Assembly (NCBI RefSeq): GCF_036186745.1
Contig: NZ_CP108086.1
Location: 7,564,001 to 7,628,000, forward strand
Direction of reading: 5' to 3'
Source: Microbispora hainanensis
GTDB taxonomy: Bacteria; Actinomycetota; Actinomycetes; Streptosporangiales; Streptosporangiaceae
DNA: 64,000 bases
Position numbers and translations under genes: made by a program
Shown: in pieces, positions 1-7,997 of the stretch
Position numbering within the stretch: the first letter of the stretch is position 1
Layout: every line of letters starts with the position of its first letter
Notes under the pieces: generated by a model
What the model was told of the DNA's origin: nothing
Seen by the model: the letters and a program-made list of their open reading frames with translations, nothing else
The model's database searches: none

Positions 1-1626
1 ACCGGGCCCGCCGCCTCCCGCGCGGACGCGGCGGACGCCAACGGCCGGGTCGACGGAACGCTCACCCTGGTCACCGTGGCGGTGGTCGCGCTGCTCCTGC
101 TCGTCACCTACCGCAGCCCGGTGCTGCCGCTCGTCCCTCTCGCCTGCGTCGCGGCGGGCGTGGTGGCCGCGCAGGCCGGGGCCGTCCTGGTCGCCGAAGC
201 GGGCGTCGTGGTCAACGGCTCGGGCGCGGCGCTGATGATCGTCCTGGTGTTCGGGCTCGGCACCGACTACGCGCTCCTGCTGATCTCCCGATACCGGGAG
301 GAGCTGGCGGAGCACTCCGACCGGCACCAGGCGATGGCTCTGGCGCTGCGACGCACGGCGCCGTCCGTGGCGGCCTCCGCCGCGACCATGGCCCTCGCCG
401 CGCTGGCCCTGTTCGCGGCGGACATGAACTCCACCAAAGGGCTCGGCCCGCTCGCGGCGATCGCCGTCGTGGCCGCGCTGCTGGCCATGACCACCCTGCT
501 GCCCGCGCTCCTCACGGCCCTGGGCCGGGGCGTGTTCTGGCCCGCCGTCCCCCGTCGTGCGGCCCCTGGCGCCCGTACGGCGCACATCTGGCGGTGGACG
601 GGGCGGCTCGTCTCCGGGCGGCCGCGCCGTGCCTGGGCGGTGGCCGGGCTCACCCTCGCGGCGCTGGCCTGCGGCACGGCCTTCCTGCGGGTGGGCGTCC
701 TCGACGGCGGCGACAACTTCACCCGCGTTCCGGAGTCGGCGGCCGGGCAGGAGGTCGTGCGGGCTCACTACCCCGGCGGCGCCACCGCGCCCGTCCTCGT
801 CTACGTTCCCGCGCGGGCCGCCGCGACGGCCGCCGGGCTGGCCCGTACGGCGCCCGGCCTCGCCGCGTCCGGCCCGGCGGAGACGTCCGCTTCCGGCCGC
901 TGGACGCGGATCACCGCCGTGCTCGCCGACCCTCCGTCGAGCGACCCGGCCCGGCGGTCGGTCGAGGGCCTGCGCGCGCGGCTCGCCCGGGCCGTGCCCG
1001 ACGCACTGGTGGGGGGACAGACGGCGGCGCTGCTCGACCGGGACGCCGCGATGGACCGCGACCTGGCGGTGATCGTGCCGCTCGTGACCGGCGTCGTCAC
1101 CCTCGTCCTCGGCGTCCTGCTCCGCGCGGCCGTCGCGCCCCTGCTGCTGCTCGGCTGCGCCCTGCTCTCGTCCGGCGCCGCTCTCGGCCTGTCCGCGCTG
1201 CTGTTCCACGCTCTCGGGTTCGCCCGCACCGACCAGACCGTGCTCACGCTCGGGTTCCTCTTCCTGGTGGCGCTGGGCGTGGACTACACGATCTTCCTCA
1301 TGGCCCGGGCCAGGCAGGAGGTCCGCGAGCGCGGGCACCGGGACGGCGTCGTCACGGCCCTCGTCGCGACGGGGGGCGTCATCACCGGCGCCGGCGTCGT
1401 GCTCGCCGCGACGTTCCTGGTGCTCACCATCACCCCGGTGGTCCTCAACATCCAGCTCGGTCTGCTGGTCGCGCTCGGCGTGCTCGTGGACGCGTTCGTG
1501 GTGCGCACGGTCCTGGTCCCCGCCCTGGCGCTCGACATCGGCCCGGCGACCTGGTGGCCCGCCCGTCCCGCGCCCGCGCCGCGCCCGTTCGGTCAGCCCT
1601 CGGGGATCGGCAGCCCGCCCTGGTAG
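1..1626 (+). CDS. MMPL/RND-family exporter, N-terminal part missing (window edge)
   Basis: Integral-membrane transporter of the MMPL (RND superfamily) type, expected to export lipids or drugs using the proton gradient. The reading frame is open to base 1, so an in-frame GTG at 76 is not the true start. About 541 residues are visible, against 700-1000 for whole proteins, so at least the first membrane segment and first extracytoplasmic domain are off the window. Two copies of the family pattern are visible: a multi-helix block with GTDYALLL near visible residue 87, and a second with GVDYTIFL near 427, separated by a soluble domain at about 210-330. The gene is convergent with the response regulator and its last 34 bases overlap the regulator's 3' end. 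MMPL genes next to NarL-type two-component systems are common in actinobacteria, so that pair may regulate it; this is inference. The substrate cannot be read from sequence. Confidence 0.93.
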   Translation, partial: TGPAASRADAADANGRVDGTLTLVTVAVVALLLLVTYRSPVLPLVPLACVAAGVVAAQAGAVLVAEAGVVVNGSGAALMIVLVFGLGTDYALLLISRYREELAEHSDRHQAMALALRRTAPSVAASAATMALAALALFAADMNSTKGLGPLAAIAVVAALLAMTTLLPALLTALGRGVFWPAVPRRAAPGARTAHIWRWTGRLVSGRPRRAWAVAGLTLAALACGTAFLRVGVLDGGDNFTRVPESAAGQEVVRAHYPGGATAPVLVYVPARAAATAAGLARTAPGLAASGPAETSASGRWTRITAVLADPPSSDPARRSVEGLRARLARAVPDALVGGQTAALLDRDAAMDRDLAVIVPLVTGVVTLVLGVLLRAAVAPLLLLGCALLSSGAALGLSALLFHALGFARTDQTVLTLGFLFLVALGVDYTIFLMARARQEVRERGHRDGVVTALVATGGVITGAGVVLAATFLVLTITPVVLNIQLGLLVALGVLVDAFVVRTVLVPALALDIGPATWWPARPAPAPRPFGQPSGIGSPPW

Positions 1627-2267
1627 GCGAACACGACGAGCTGGGCGCGGTCCCGTGCGCCCAGTTTCGTCATGGCCCGGCCCACGTGGGTGCGTACGGT
1701 GGCGGCGCTGACCACCAGCCGGCCCGCGATCTCGTCGTTGGACAGGCCGGCGGCGACCCACCCCACCACCTCGCGTTCGCGCTCGGTGAGCGCCGACAGC
1801 CGCACTCTGGCCTCGCCGGGCGGGCCCGGCCGGCCGGCGAACCGCGCGATCACCCGGCGGGTGACCGCGGGCGACAGCAGCGACTCTCCCGCGGCCACCA
1901 CCCGCACCGCCCGCAGCATCTCGTCCGGCTCCGCGCTCTTGAGCAGAAAGCCCGACGCGCCTGCCCGGAGCGCGTCGAACACGTGGTCGTCCAGGTCGAA
2001 CGAGGTCAGCATGACCACCCGGGTCGCGGGTGCCTCGGCGACGATCCGCCGGAGCGCCTCGATCCCGTCGAGCACCGGCATCCGGATGTCCATCAGGACC
2101 ACGTCGGGGCGCCACCGGCGGACGGCGGCCACGGCGGCGGCCCCGTCCGCAGCCTCGGCGACCAGGTCGATGTCCGGCTCGTCCTCCACCAGCATGCGCA
2201 CGCCCATCCGCACCAGCGCCTGGTCGTCCGCGACGGCCAGTCGTATGGGCGCCTCCGGGGGCGTCAT
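1593..2267 (-). CDS. NarL/FixJ-family response regulator
   Basis: DNA-binding response regulator of 224 residues, normal length for the NarL/LuxR class. The receiver domain (about 8-122) has the acidic pair D14/D15, the phospho-acceptor D60 in LMDIRMP, and a conserved Lys near 113 in FLLKSAEP. A LuxR-type helix-turn-helix occupies about 160-218 (LTEREREVVGWVAAGLSNDE). The ATG start overlaps the 3' end of the upstream histidine kinase by 4 bases, which indicates translational coupling and a cognate pair. Its 3' end overlaps the MMPL exporter gene on the other strand by 34 bases, so antisense interference between the two transcripts is possible. The target genes are not identifiable, though the adjacent exporter is the natural first guess. 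Confidence 0.96.
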   Translation of the reverse strand: MTPPEAPIRLAVADDQALVRMGVRMLVEDEPDIDLVAEAADGAAAVAAVRRWRPDVVLMDIRMPVLDGIEALRRIVAEAPATRVVMLTSFDLDDHVFDALRAGASGFLLKSAEPDEMLRAVRVVAAGESLLSPAVTRRVIARFAGRPGPPGEARVRLSALTEREREVVGWVAAGLSNDEIAGRLVVSAATVRTHVGRAMTKLGARDRAQLVVFAYQGGLPIPEG

Positions 2268-3475
2268 ATCCGGTCCCCTGCGGGCCGGGGATCGCGCGGC
2301 AGGACCGCCAGGACCCGGAAGCCGCCCCCGGGGCCCGGGCCGGCCTCCAGGGTGCCGCCCACCGACGCCGCGCGCTCCCGCATGCCGGGCAGGCCGTGCC
2401 CGCTCCCCTGACGGTCGCCGTCATGCCCCAGGCCGCCGGTGCCGTCGTCGGTCACCGTCACCGACACCGTCTCCGGTCCGTACGCCACCCTCACCTCCGC
2501 CCGGGAGGCGCCGGCGTGCCGCACCACATTGGTCAGCGACTCCTGCACGATCCGATATCCGGCCAGGTCCACCGCCGCGGGCACCCGGCTCCGCGTCCCC
2601 TCGACGACCAGGTCCACCGCCAGGCCGCCCCGCCGCACCGCCTCGACGATCTCCGGCACCCGGTCCAGCCCCGGCACCGGGGCCAGCCCCGTCCCCGGCA
2701 GCGTCCCCGGCAGCGTCCCCGGCGGTGACCGCAGCGCGACCCGCAGCTCCTCCAGAGCCTGGGCGCTCAGCTCCCGCATGGCCTGCAGCGACTGCTCGGC
2801 CCGCTCGGGGCGCCGGTGCAGCACGTGCAGGGCCACCCCCGCCTGCATGTTGATCACGGCGAGACTGTGGCCCACGATGTCGTGCACCTCCCGCGCCATC
2901 CGCAGCCGCTCCTCCTGGACGTGGCCGAGGCGCTCCGCCTCGGCGGCGCGCGTCCTGACCCGGCGGTAGGCGCGCACGGCCACCCCCGCCGTCCACGGCG
3001 CGACGAGCCACAGCGCGGCCAGCGCGGGCACGCCCATCTCCGGCGCGTCCGGCGCGCCCGTCCAGGACGAGAACGACAGGTAGGCGGCGGTCACCGCCGC
3101 CAGCGCCACCCCGGACACCCGTTCCGGCCGCCAGGCGGCGGCGGAGTACACGGCCACCGACGTCAGTTCGAGCACCGGGGCGTACGGGTGACCGCGGGCC
3201 AGGAAGGCGATCGTGGCGGCGAAGGTCACCACGAGGGCGGCGAGCGGCCAGGCCCGCCGCGCCACGAGCCCGGCCGCCGCCACCCCGACCAGCGCGCACC
3301 CCGCCGCGTCGAGCCGCAGGCCGCGCTCGCTCAGCGCGGACGCCGTACCGAGCGCGGCGAGCACACCGAGGACGGCCGCGAACAGGACGTCGAGCGGCGC
3401 CACCCGCCACGGACCTCCGCCGGGCCGCGCGCCGCCCGAAACCAGTGCGGCGCGCCACGCCGCCATCCGTTCCAT
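2264..3475 (-). CDS. Sensor histidine kinase, NarL-partner type (HisKA_3)
   Basis: Membrane sensor kinase that should phosphorylate the response regulator encoded directly downstream (4-base overlap). The N-terminal 170 or so residues hold several hydrophobic helices with short loops, so the signal is probably sensed in or at the membrane. A HisKA_3 dimerisation domain follows, with the phospho-acceptor His in AREVHDIVGHS. A HATPase_c domain follows, with TVTDDGTGG and GHGLPGMRERA near the C-terminus. The start is ambiguous. The frame stays open upstream to 3538, but the N-terminal extension has no membrane or domain features. ATG at 3475 or 3466, downstream of a CGGAG box, gives about 400 residues, typical for the family. 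The short array GTLPGTLPGT between the kinase subdomains comes from a 12-base tandem repeat near 2700. Confidence 0.93.
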   Translation of the reverse strand: MERMAAWRAALVSGGARPGGGPWRVAPLDVLFAAVLGVLAALGTASALSERGLRLDAAGCALVGVAAAGLVARRAWPLAALVVTFAATIAFLARGHPYAPVLELTSVAVYSAAAWRPERVSGVALAAVTAAYLSFSSWTGAPDAPEMGVPALAALWLVAPWTAGVAVRAYRRVRTRAAEAERLGHVQEERLRMAREVHDIVGHSLAVINMQAGVALHVLHRRPERAEQSLQAMRELSAQALEELRVALRSPPGTLPGTLPGTGLAPVPGLDRVPEIVEAVRRGGLAVDLVVEGTRSRVPAAVDLAGYRIVQESLTNVVRHAGASRAEVRVAYGPETVSVTVTDDGTGGLGHDGDRQGSGHGLPGMRERAASVGGTLEAGPGPGGGFRVLAVLPRDPRPAGDRI

Positions 3476-3569
3476 GACTCCGAACGTACGTAAGGACACG
3501 CCCGGCGGCATCAGCGCTGTGACGTATTCCGGTCGCACACCCGGCGTAGGCGGGCCGGGCGGGAACGGC

Positions 3570-4523
3570 TCAGGCGATCAGGGAGTCGATCGCGACGGCG
3601 AGGAACAGCAGCGCCAGGTAGATGTTCGACCAGTGGAAGAACCGCATCGGGCGCAGGTCGACGCCGGTCTTGCCGGCGTTCACGCGGCCGAGCAGGCGGT
3701 AGACCTCCACCAGGCAGACCGCGCCGAGCACGGCCGCGGCGGCCGGATAGAGCAGGGACGTGCCGGCGATCGGCCACAGCAGCAGCGAGCACAGCACGGT
3801 GGCCCAGGTGTAGGCGACGACCTGCCGGACGACCCGGCGCTCGGTGGCGACCACCGGCAGCATGGGCACCTCGGCCGCGGCGTAGTCCTCGCGGTAGCGC
3901 ATGGCGAGCGTCCAGGTGTGCGGCGGCGTCCAGAAGAACACCACGCCGAACAGCACGACCGGGGCCCACGACAGCGTGCCGGTGATGCCGGCCCAGCCGA
4001 TCAGCACCGGCATGCAGCCGGCGATGCCGCCCCACACGATGTTCTGCGACGTACGCCGCTTGAGCACCAGCGAGTAGACGAAGACGTAGAACAGGATCGC
4101 GCCCAGCGACAGCATCGCGGCCGGCCCGTTGACCGTGAGGGCGAGCCCGAGCGTGGAAAGAGTGCCGAGAATCACACCGAAGACCAGCGCGCCCGCCGGC
4201 GACACGTCGTGCTTGGCGAGCGGACGCCTGCGGGTGCGCCGCATCGTCCGGTCGATGTCCCGGTCGATGTAGCAGTTCAGGACGTTCGCGCTGCCCGCCG
4301 ACAGGGTGCCGAACACCATGGTGGCGGTGGCGGTCCACAGGTCGGGCAGGCCATGCGCCGCGAGGAACATGACCGGCAGGGTCGTGATCAGCAGCAGCTC
4401 GATGATCCGGGGCTTGGTGAGCGCCACGTAGGCCTTCACGAGCGCCCCGATGGAGCGGGGAGCCGTGGCCGTCGCGGTGGACCCCAGCGGGGTCACCGTC
4501 TGCTTGTTCGTCAGGACCGTCAA
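3570..4523 (-). CDS. ctaB: Protoheme IX farnesyltransferase (heme O synthase)
   Basis: UbiA-family membrane prenyltransferase that adds farnesyl to protoheme to give heme O, the first step toward heme A for aa3 cytochrome oxidase. At 317 residues it has normal length. The first Asp-rich motif is NVLNCYIDRDIDRTM at residues 80-94, with many transmembrane helices around it. A second polar motif lies in the loop containing FFWTPPHTWTLAMRYREDY. The start read here is a TTG preceded by GGAAG. An in-frame GTG ten codons later is possible, since those residues precede the conserved part. It is divergent from tkt across a 253-base gap. ctaB lying back-to-back with tkt-tal is a conserved actinobacterial arrangement. 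Confidence 0.97.
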   Translation of the reverse strand: MTVLTNKQTVTPLGSTATATAPRSIGALVKAYVALTKPRIIELLLITTLPVMFLAAHGLPDLWTATATMVFGTLSAGSANVLNCYIDRDIDRTMRRTRRRPLAKHDVSPAGALVFGVILGTLSTLGLALTVNGPAAMLSLGAILFYVFVYSLVLKRRTSQNIVWGGIAGCMPVLIGWAGITGTLSWAPVVLFGVVFFWTPPHTWTLAMRYREDYAAAEVPMLPVVATERRVVRQVVAYTWATVLCSLLLWPIAGTSLLYPAAAAVLGAVCLVEVYRLLGRVNAGKTGVDLRPMRFFHWSNIYLALLFLAVAIDSLIA

Positions 4524-4776
4524 GGCGCTTCCAACACGTGCGGGGTCAACGCGTAACCTCTGATTAGGGCGGATCTCCGGGCAGCCTGTCTCCGGGCGGC
4601 AGCCGGCACTTGGTCAATCACTGTAGTCGCCACCGCAGGTGGTCCCCGAACCGGGGCCGAAGCCGCAGGTGTCGCCACCGAGGTGGCTACCAAACGGTAT
4701 TACGAGGAACCCGTTAGGGTCCCCTGTGGGCGGGAAATGCCAGAACCGGCGCGAATACAAAGAGGGGATCGAGCAG
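4524..4776. promoter_or_regulatory. Divergent ctaB/tkt intergenic region with three hairpins
   Basis: This 253-base gap must hold the promoters for ctaB (left) and the tkt operon (right). Three small inverted repeats lie in a row on the tkt side: CCACC/GGTGG at 4630-4642, CCCCG/CGGGG at 4644-4656, and GCCACC/GGTGGC at 4674-4687. The first and third sit in two near-copies of a 16-17 base direct repeat (GTCGCCACCG...AGGTGG). No convincing -35/-10 pair was found. The hairpins could fall in the tkt 5' untranslated region or be operator sites; the sequence alone does not decide. Confidence 0.45.
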
Positions 4777-6876
4777 TTGAGCAGCGCAAGCCTTGAGTGG
4801 AGTGATCTTGACCGGCAGGCGGTCGACGTCGTGCGAGCCCTGGCGATGGACGCCGTGGAGAAGGCGGGATCGGGTCACCCCGGCACCGCGATGAGCCTCG
4901 CCCCCGCTGCCTATCTTCTTTTCCAGCGGGTCCTGCGTCATGACCCCTCGGATCCCAAGTGGGTCGGACGAGACAGGTTCGTCCTTTCCTGCGGGCATTC
5001 GAGCCTGACGCTCTACATTCAGCTCTACCTGTCCGGCTACGGCCTGACCCTGGACGACCTCAAGGCGCTCCGGCAGTGGGGCAGCCTCACCCCGGGCCAC
5101 CCCGAGTACGGCCACACGGCCGGCGTGGAGACCACGACCGGTCCGCTCGGCCAGGGCATCGGCAACGCGGTCGGCATGGCCATGGCGGCCCGCCGCGAGC
5201 GCGGCCTGTTCGACCCGGACGCCGCGCCCGGCGCCTCGCCGTTCGACCACATGATCTGGTGCTTCGCCTCCGAGGGCGACCTCGAGGAGGGCATCAGCCA
5301 CGAGGTCAGCGCCCTCGCGGGTCACCAGAAGCTCGGCAACCTGGCCGTGGTCTTCGACTCCAACCACATCTCCATCGAGGACGACACCCAGATCGCCCTG
5401 TCCGAGGACATCGCCAAGCGCTACGAGGCGTACGGCTGGCACGTCCTGGAGGTCGACTGGACCAAGACGGGCGAGTACGTCGAGGACGTCCAGGAGCTGT
5501 ACGCCGCGCTCGAGGCGGCCCGTGCCGAGACCGACCGGCCGACGTTCATCAAGCTCCGCACGATCATCGGCTGGCCGGCGCCGAACAAGCAGAACACCGG
5601 CAAGATCCACGGCTCGGCCCTGGGCGCCGACGAGGTCGCCGCGACCAAGCGCGTCCTCGGCATGGACCCCGAAAAGAGCTTCGACGTTCCCGACGAGGTG
5701 CTCGGCCACGCTCGTGAGGTCGTCCAGCGCGGCCGGGCCCTGCGCGCCGAGTGGGACAAGGGCTACCAGAGCTGGCGCGAGGCCAACCCCGAGCGGGCGG
5801 AGCTGTTCGACCGGATCTCCAAGCGCGAGCTGCCGGAGGGCTGGGACAAGGCGCTGCCGTCGTTCGAGATCGGCTCGCAGGTCGCCACGCGCAAGGCGTC
5901 CGGCGAGGTGCTGAACGCGCTCGCACCGGTGCTGCCGGAGCTGTGGGGCGGCTCGGCCGACCTCGCCGAGTCCAACAACACCACGATGAAGGGCGAGCCG
6001 TCCTTCATCCCGGACGAGTACCAGACCAAGGAGTTCCCCGGGAACCGGTACGGCCGCACGCTGCACTTCGGCATCCGCGAGCACGGCATGGGCGCGATCC
6101 TGAACGGCATCGCGCTGCACAACGGCACCCGCCCCTACGGCGGCACCTTCCTGGTGTTCAGCGACTACATGCGCCCGTCGGTGCGGCTCGCCGCGCTGAT
6201 GAAGCTGCCGGTGACCTACGTCTGGACGCACGACTCGATCGGTCTCGGCGAGGACGGCCCGACCCACCAGCCGATCGAGCACCTGTGGGCGCTGCGCGCG
6301 ATCCCCGGCCTCGACGTCGTCCGCCCGGCCGACGCCAACGAGACGGCGGCCGCGTGGAAGGCCGTCCTCGAGCACAACGACCGCCCGGCGGGCCTCGCCC
6401 TGACCCGGCAGAACGTCCCCACCCTCGACGGCACGGACCCGGACGCCGTCGCGCGGGGCGGCTACGTCCTGCAGGACGCCTCCAACGGCCAGCCGGAGGT
6501 GGTGATCATCGGCACCGGCAGCGAGGTCCAGCTCGCCGTCGAGGCCCGCACGATCCTGGAGTCCCAGGGCATTCCGACCCGCGTGGTCTCGATGCCGTGC
6601 GTGGAGTGGTTCCGGGAGCAGGACTCCGCCTACAAGCAGACCGTGCTGCCGCCCGCCGTCAAGGCCCGGGTCGCGGTCGAGGCGGGAATCTCCTTGGGCT
6701 GGCGCGAGTTCGTGGGAGATGCGGGCGAGGTCCTGGGGCTCGAGCACTTCGGCGCGTCCGCGCCGTACAAGACGATTTACGAGCAGTTCGGCCTCACCGC
6801 CGACCGGGTCGTCGCCGCCGCCAAGGCCAGCCTGGCCAAGACGGGCGCCGACAAGGGCGAGACGACCGGAAACTGA
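4777..6876 (+). CDS. tkt: Transketolase
   Basis: Thiamine-diphosphate enzyme that moves two-carbon units between ketose and aldose phosphates in the non-oxidative pentose phosphate pathway. Domain order is the ThDP-pyrophosphate domain (about 1-320, with GSGHPGT around His34 and SEGDLEEGISHE), the pyrimidine domain (about 355-530, with EHGMGAILNG and DSIGLGEDGPTHQP), and the C-terminal domain. The frame is open back to 4639, but I chose the TTG at 4777. It follows a GAGGGG box by 9 bases and gives 699 residues, the usual family length, with homology starting at once. It is first in the operon tkt-tal-pgi-zwf-opcA-pgl, and tal begins 10 bases after its stop. Confidence 0.98.
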   Translation: MSSASLEWSDLDRQAVDVVRALAMDAVEKAGSGHPGTAMSLAPAAYLLFQRVLRHDPSDPKWVGRDRFVLSCGHSSLTLYIQLYLSGYGLTLDDLKALRQWGSLTPGHPEYGHTAGVETTTGPLGQGIGNAVGMAMAARRERGLFDPDAAPGASPFDHMIWCFASEGDLEEGISHEVSALAGHQKLGNLAVVFDSNHISIEDDTQIALSEDIAKRYEAYGWHVLEVDWTKTGEYVEDVQELYAALEAARAETDRPTFIKLRTIIGWPAPNKQNTGKIHGSALGADEVAATKRVLGMDPEKSFDVPDEVLGHAREVVQRGRALRAEWDKGYQSWREANPERAELFDRISKRELPEGWDKALPSFEIGSQVATRKASGEVLNALAPVLPELWGGSADLAESNNTTMKGEPSFIPDEYQTKEFPGNRYGRTLHFGIREHGMGAILNGIALHNGTRPYGGTFLVFSDYMRPSVRLAALMKLPVTYVWTHDSIGLGEDGPTHQPIEHLWALRAIPGLDVVRPADANETAAAWKAVLEHNDRPAGLALTRQNVPTLDGTDPDAVARGGYVLQDASNGQPEVVIIGTGSEVQLAVEARTILESQGIPTRVVSMPCVEWFREQDSAYKQTVLPPAVKARVAVEAGISLGWREFVGDAGEVLGLEHFGASAPYKTIYEQFGLTADRVVAAAKASLAKTGADKGETTGN

Positions 6877-6886
6877 GGGACGAAGG

Positions 6887-7990
6887 ATGAATGAGAATCT
6901 GAAGCGGCTGACGGACGCCGGAGTCTCCATCTGGCTCGACGACATCAGCCGGGAGCGGCTGCGCTCCGGCAACCTCGCCGCCCTGATCCGCGACAAGAAC
7001 GTGACGGGGGTCACCTCCAACCCCACGATCTTCGCCTCCGCGCTGAGCAAGGGCGACGCCTACGACGCGCAGCTGCGCGACCTCGCCACCCGCGGCGTGA
7101 CGGTCGAGGAGGCCGTGCGGGCGATCACCACGTTCGACATCCGCTGGGCGGCCGACGTGCTGCGGCCGGTCTTCGACGCCACCCGCGGCGTCGACGGGCG
7201 CGTGTCGATCGAGGTGGACCCGCGCCTGGCCCGCAAGACCGAGGCGACGATCGCCGAGGCACGCGCGCTGTGGTGGCTGGTCGACCGGCCCAACGTGCAC
7301 ATCAAGATCCCGGCGACCGTCGAGGGCCTGCCGGCGATCACCCAGGCCATCTCCGAGGGCATCAGCGTCAACGTCACGCTGATCTTCTCGCTGGAGCGCT
7401 ACCGCCAGGTGATGGACGCCTGGCTGAGCGGGCTGGAGAAGGCGAAGGCCAACGGCCTCAACCTCGCCACGATCGAGTCGGTCGCGTCGTTCTTCGTCAG
7501 CCGCGTCGACACCGAGATCGACAAGCGCCTCGACAAGATCGGCACGCCGGAGGCCGCCGGGCTGAAGGGCAAGGCCGGCGTGGCCAACGCCCGCCTGGCG
7601 TACGCCGCGTACGAGGAGATCATGAACTCGCCGCGCTGGCAGGCGCTGCGCGCGGCCGGCGCGCACCCGCAGCGCCCGCTGTGGGCCTCCACCGGCGTGA
7701 AGAACCCCGACTACCCCGACACCCTGTACGTGGAGCAGCTCGTCACGGCCGGGGTCGTCAACACCATGCCGGAGAAGACCCTGGACGCCGCGGCCGACCA
7801 CGGCCGGATCTCGGGCGACACGATCCGCCCCTTCTACCAGCAGGCGTGGGACGTCATGGCCTCGCTCAAGCAGGCCGGCATCGACTACGACGACGTCGTC
7901 CGCGTGCTGGAGGAGGAGGGCGTCGAGAAGTTCGAGACGTCCTGGAACGAGCTGCTCGAAACCGTCGACGGCGAGCTGCGGAAGGCCTGA
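6887..7990 (+). CDS. tal: Transaldolase
   Basis: Transaldolase of the long TalB-like actinobacterial type (367 residues), transferring dihydroxyacetone units from sedoheptulose-7-phosphate to glyceraldehyde-3-phosphate. The Schiff-base lysine is Lys140 in HIKIPAT. The N-terminal SNPTIFASAL and the C-terminal TRPFYQQAWD-like segment (TIRPFYQQAWD) are typical. ATG at 6887 follows GAAGG only a few bases upstream, and the start gives a protein beginning directly with the conserved LKRLTDAGVSIWLDD. The gene sits 10 bases after tkt and 7 bases before pgi, so it is co-transcribed with both. Confidence 0.98.
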   Translation: MNENLKRLTDAGVSIWLDDISRERLRSGNLAALIRDKNVTGVTSNPTIFASALSKGDAYDAQLRDLATRGVTVEEAVRAITTFDIRWAADVLRPVFDATRGVDGRVSIEVDPRLARKTEATIAEARALWWLVDRPNVHIKIPATVEGLPAITQAISEGISVNVTLIFSLERYRQVMDAWLSGLEKAKANGLNLATIESVASFFVSRVDTEIDKRLDKIGTPEAAGLKGKAGVANARLAYAAYEEIMNSPRWQALRAAGAHPQRPLWASTGVKNPDYPDTLYVEQLVTAGVVNTMPEKTLDAAADHGRISGDTIRPFYQQAWDVMASLKQAGIDYDDVVRVLEEEGVEKFETSWNELLETVDGELRKA

Positions 7991-7997
7991 GCTACAG

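Noticed and set aside
76..78. GTG at 76 as the MMPL start
   Set aside because: The same frame is open to base 1 and upstream residues already resemble the protein, so the gene simply begins outside the window.
4612..4640. A -35/-10 pair for tkt (TTGGTC...)
   Set aside because: No acceptable -10 hexamer at the right spacing; likelihood is too low to call.
4714..7050. A 778-residue minus-strand open frame
   Set aside because: Complement of tkt and the start of tal; no domains, antisense composition.
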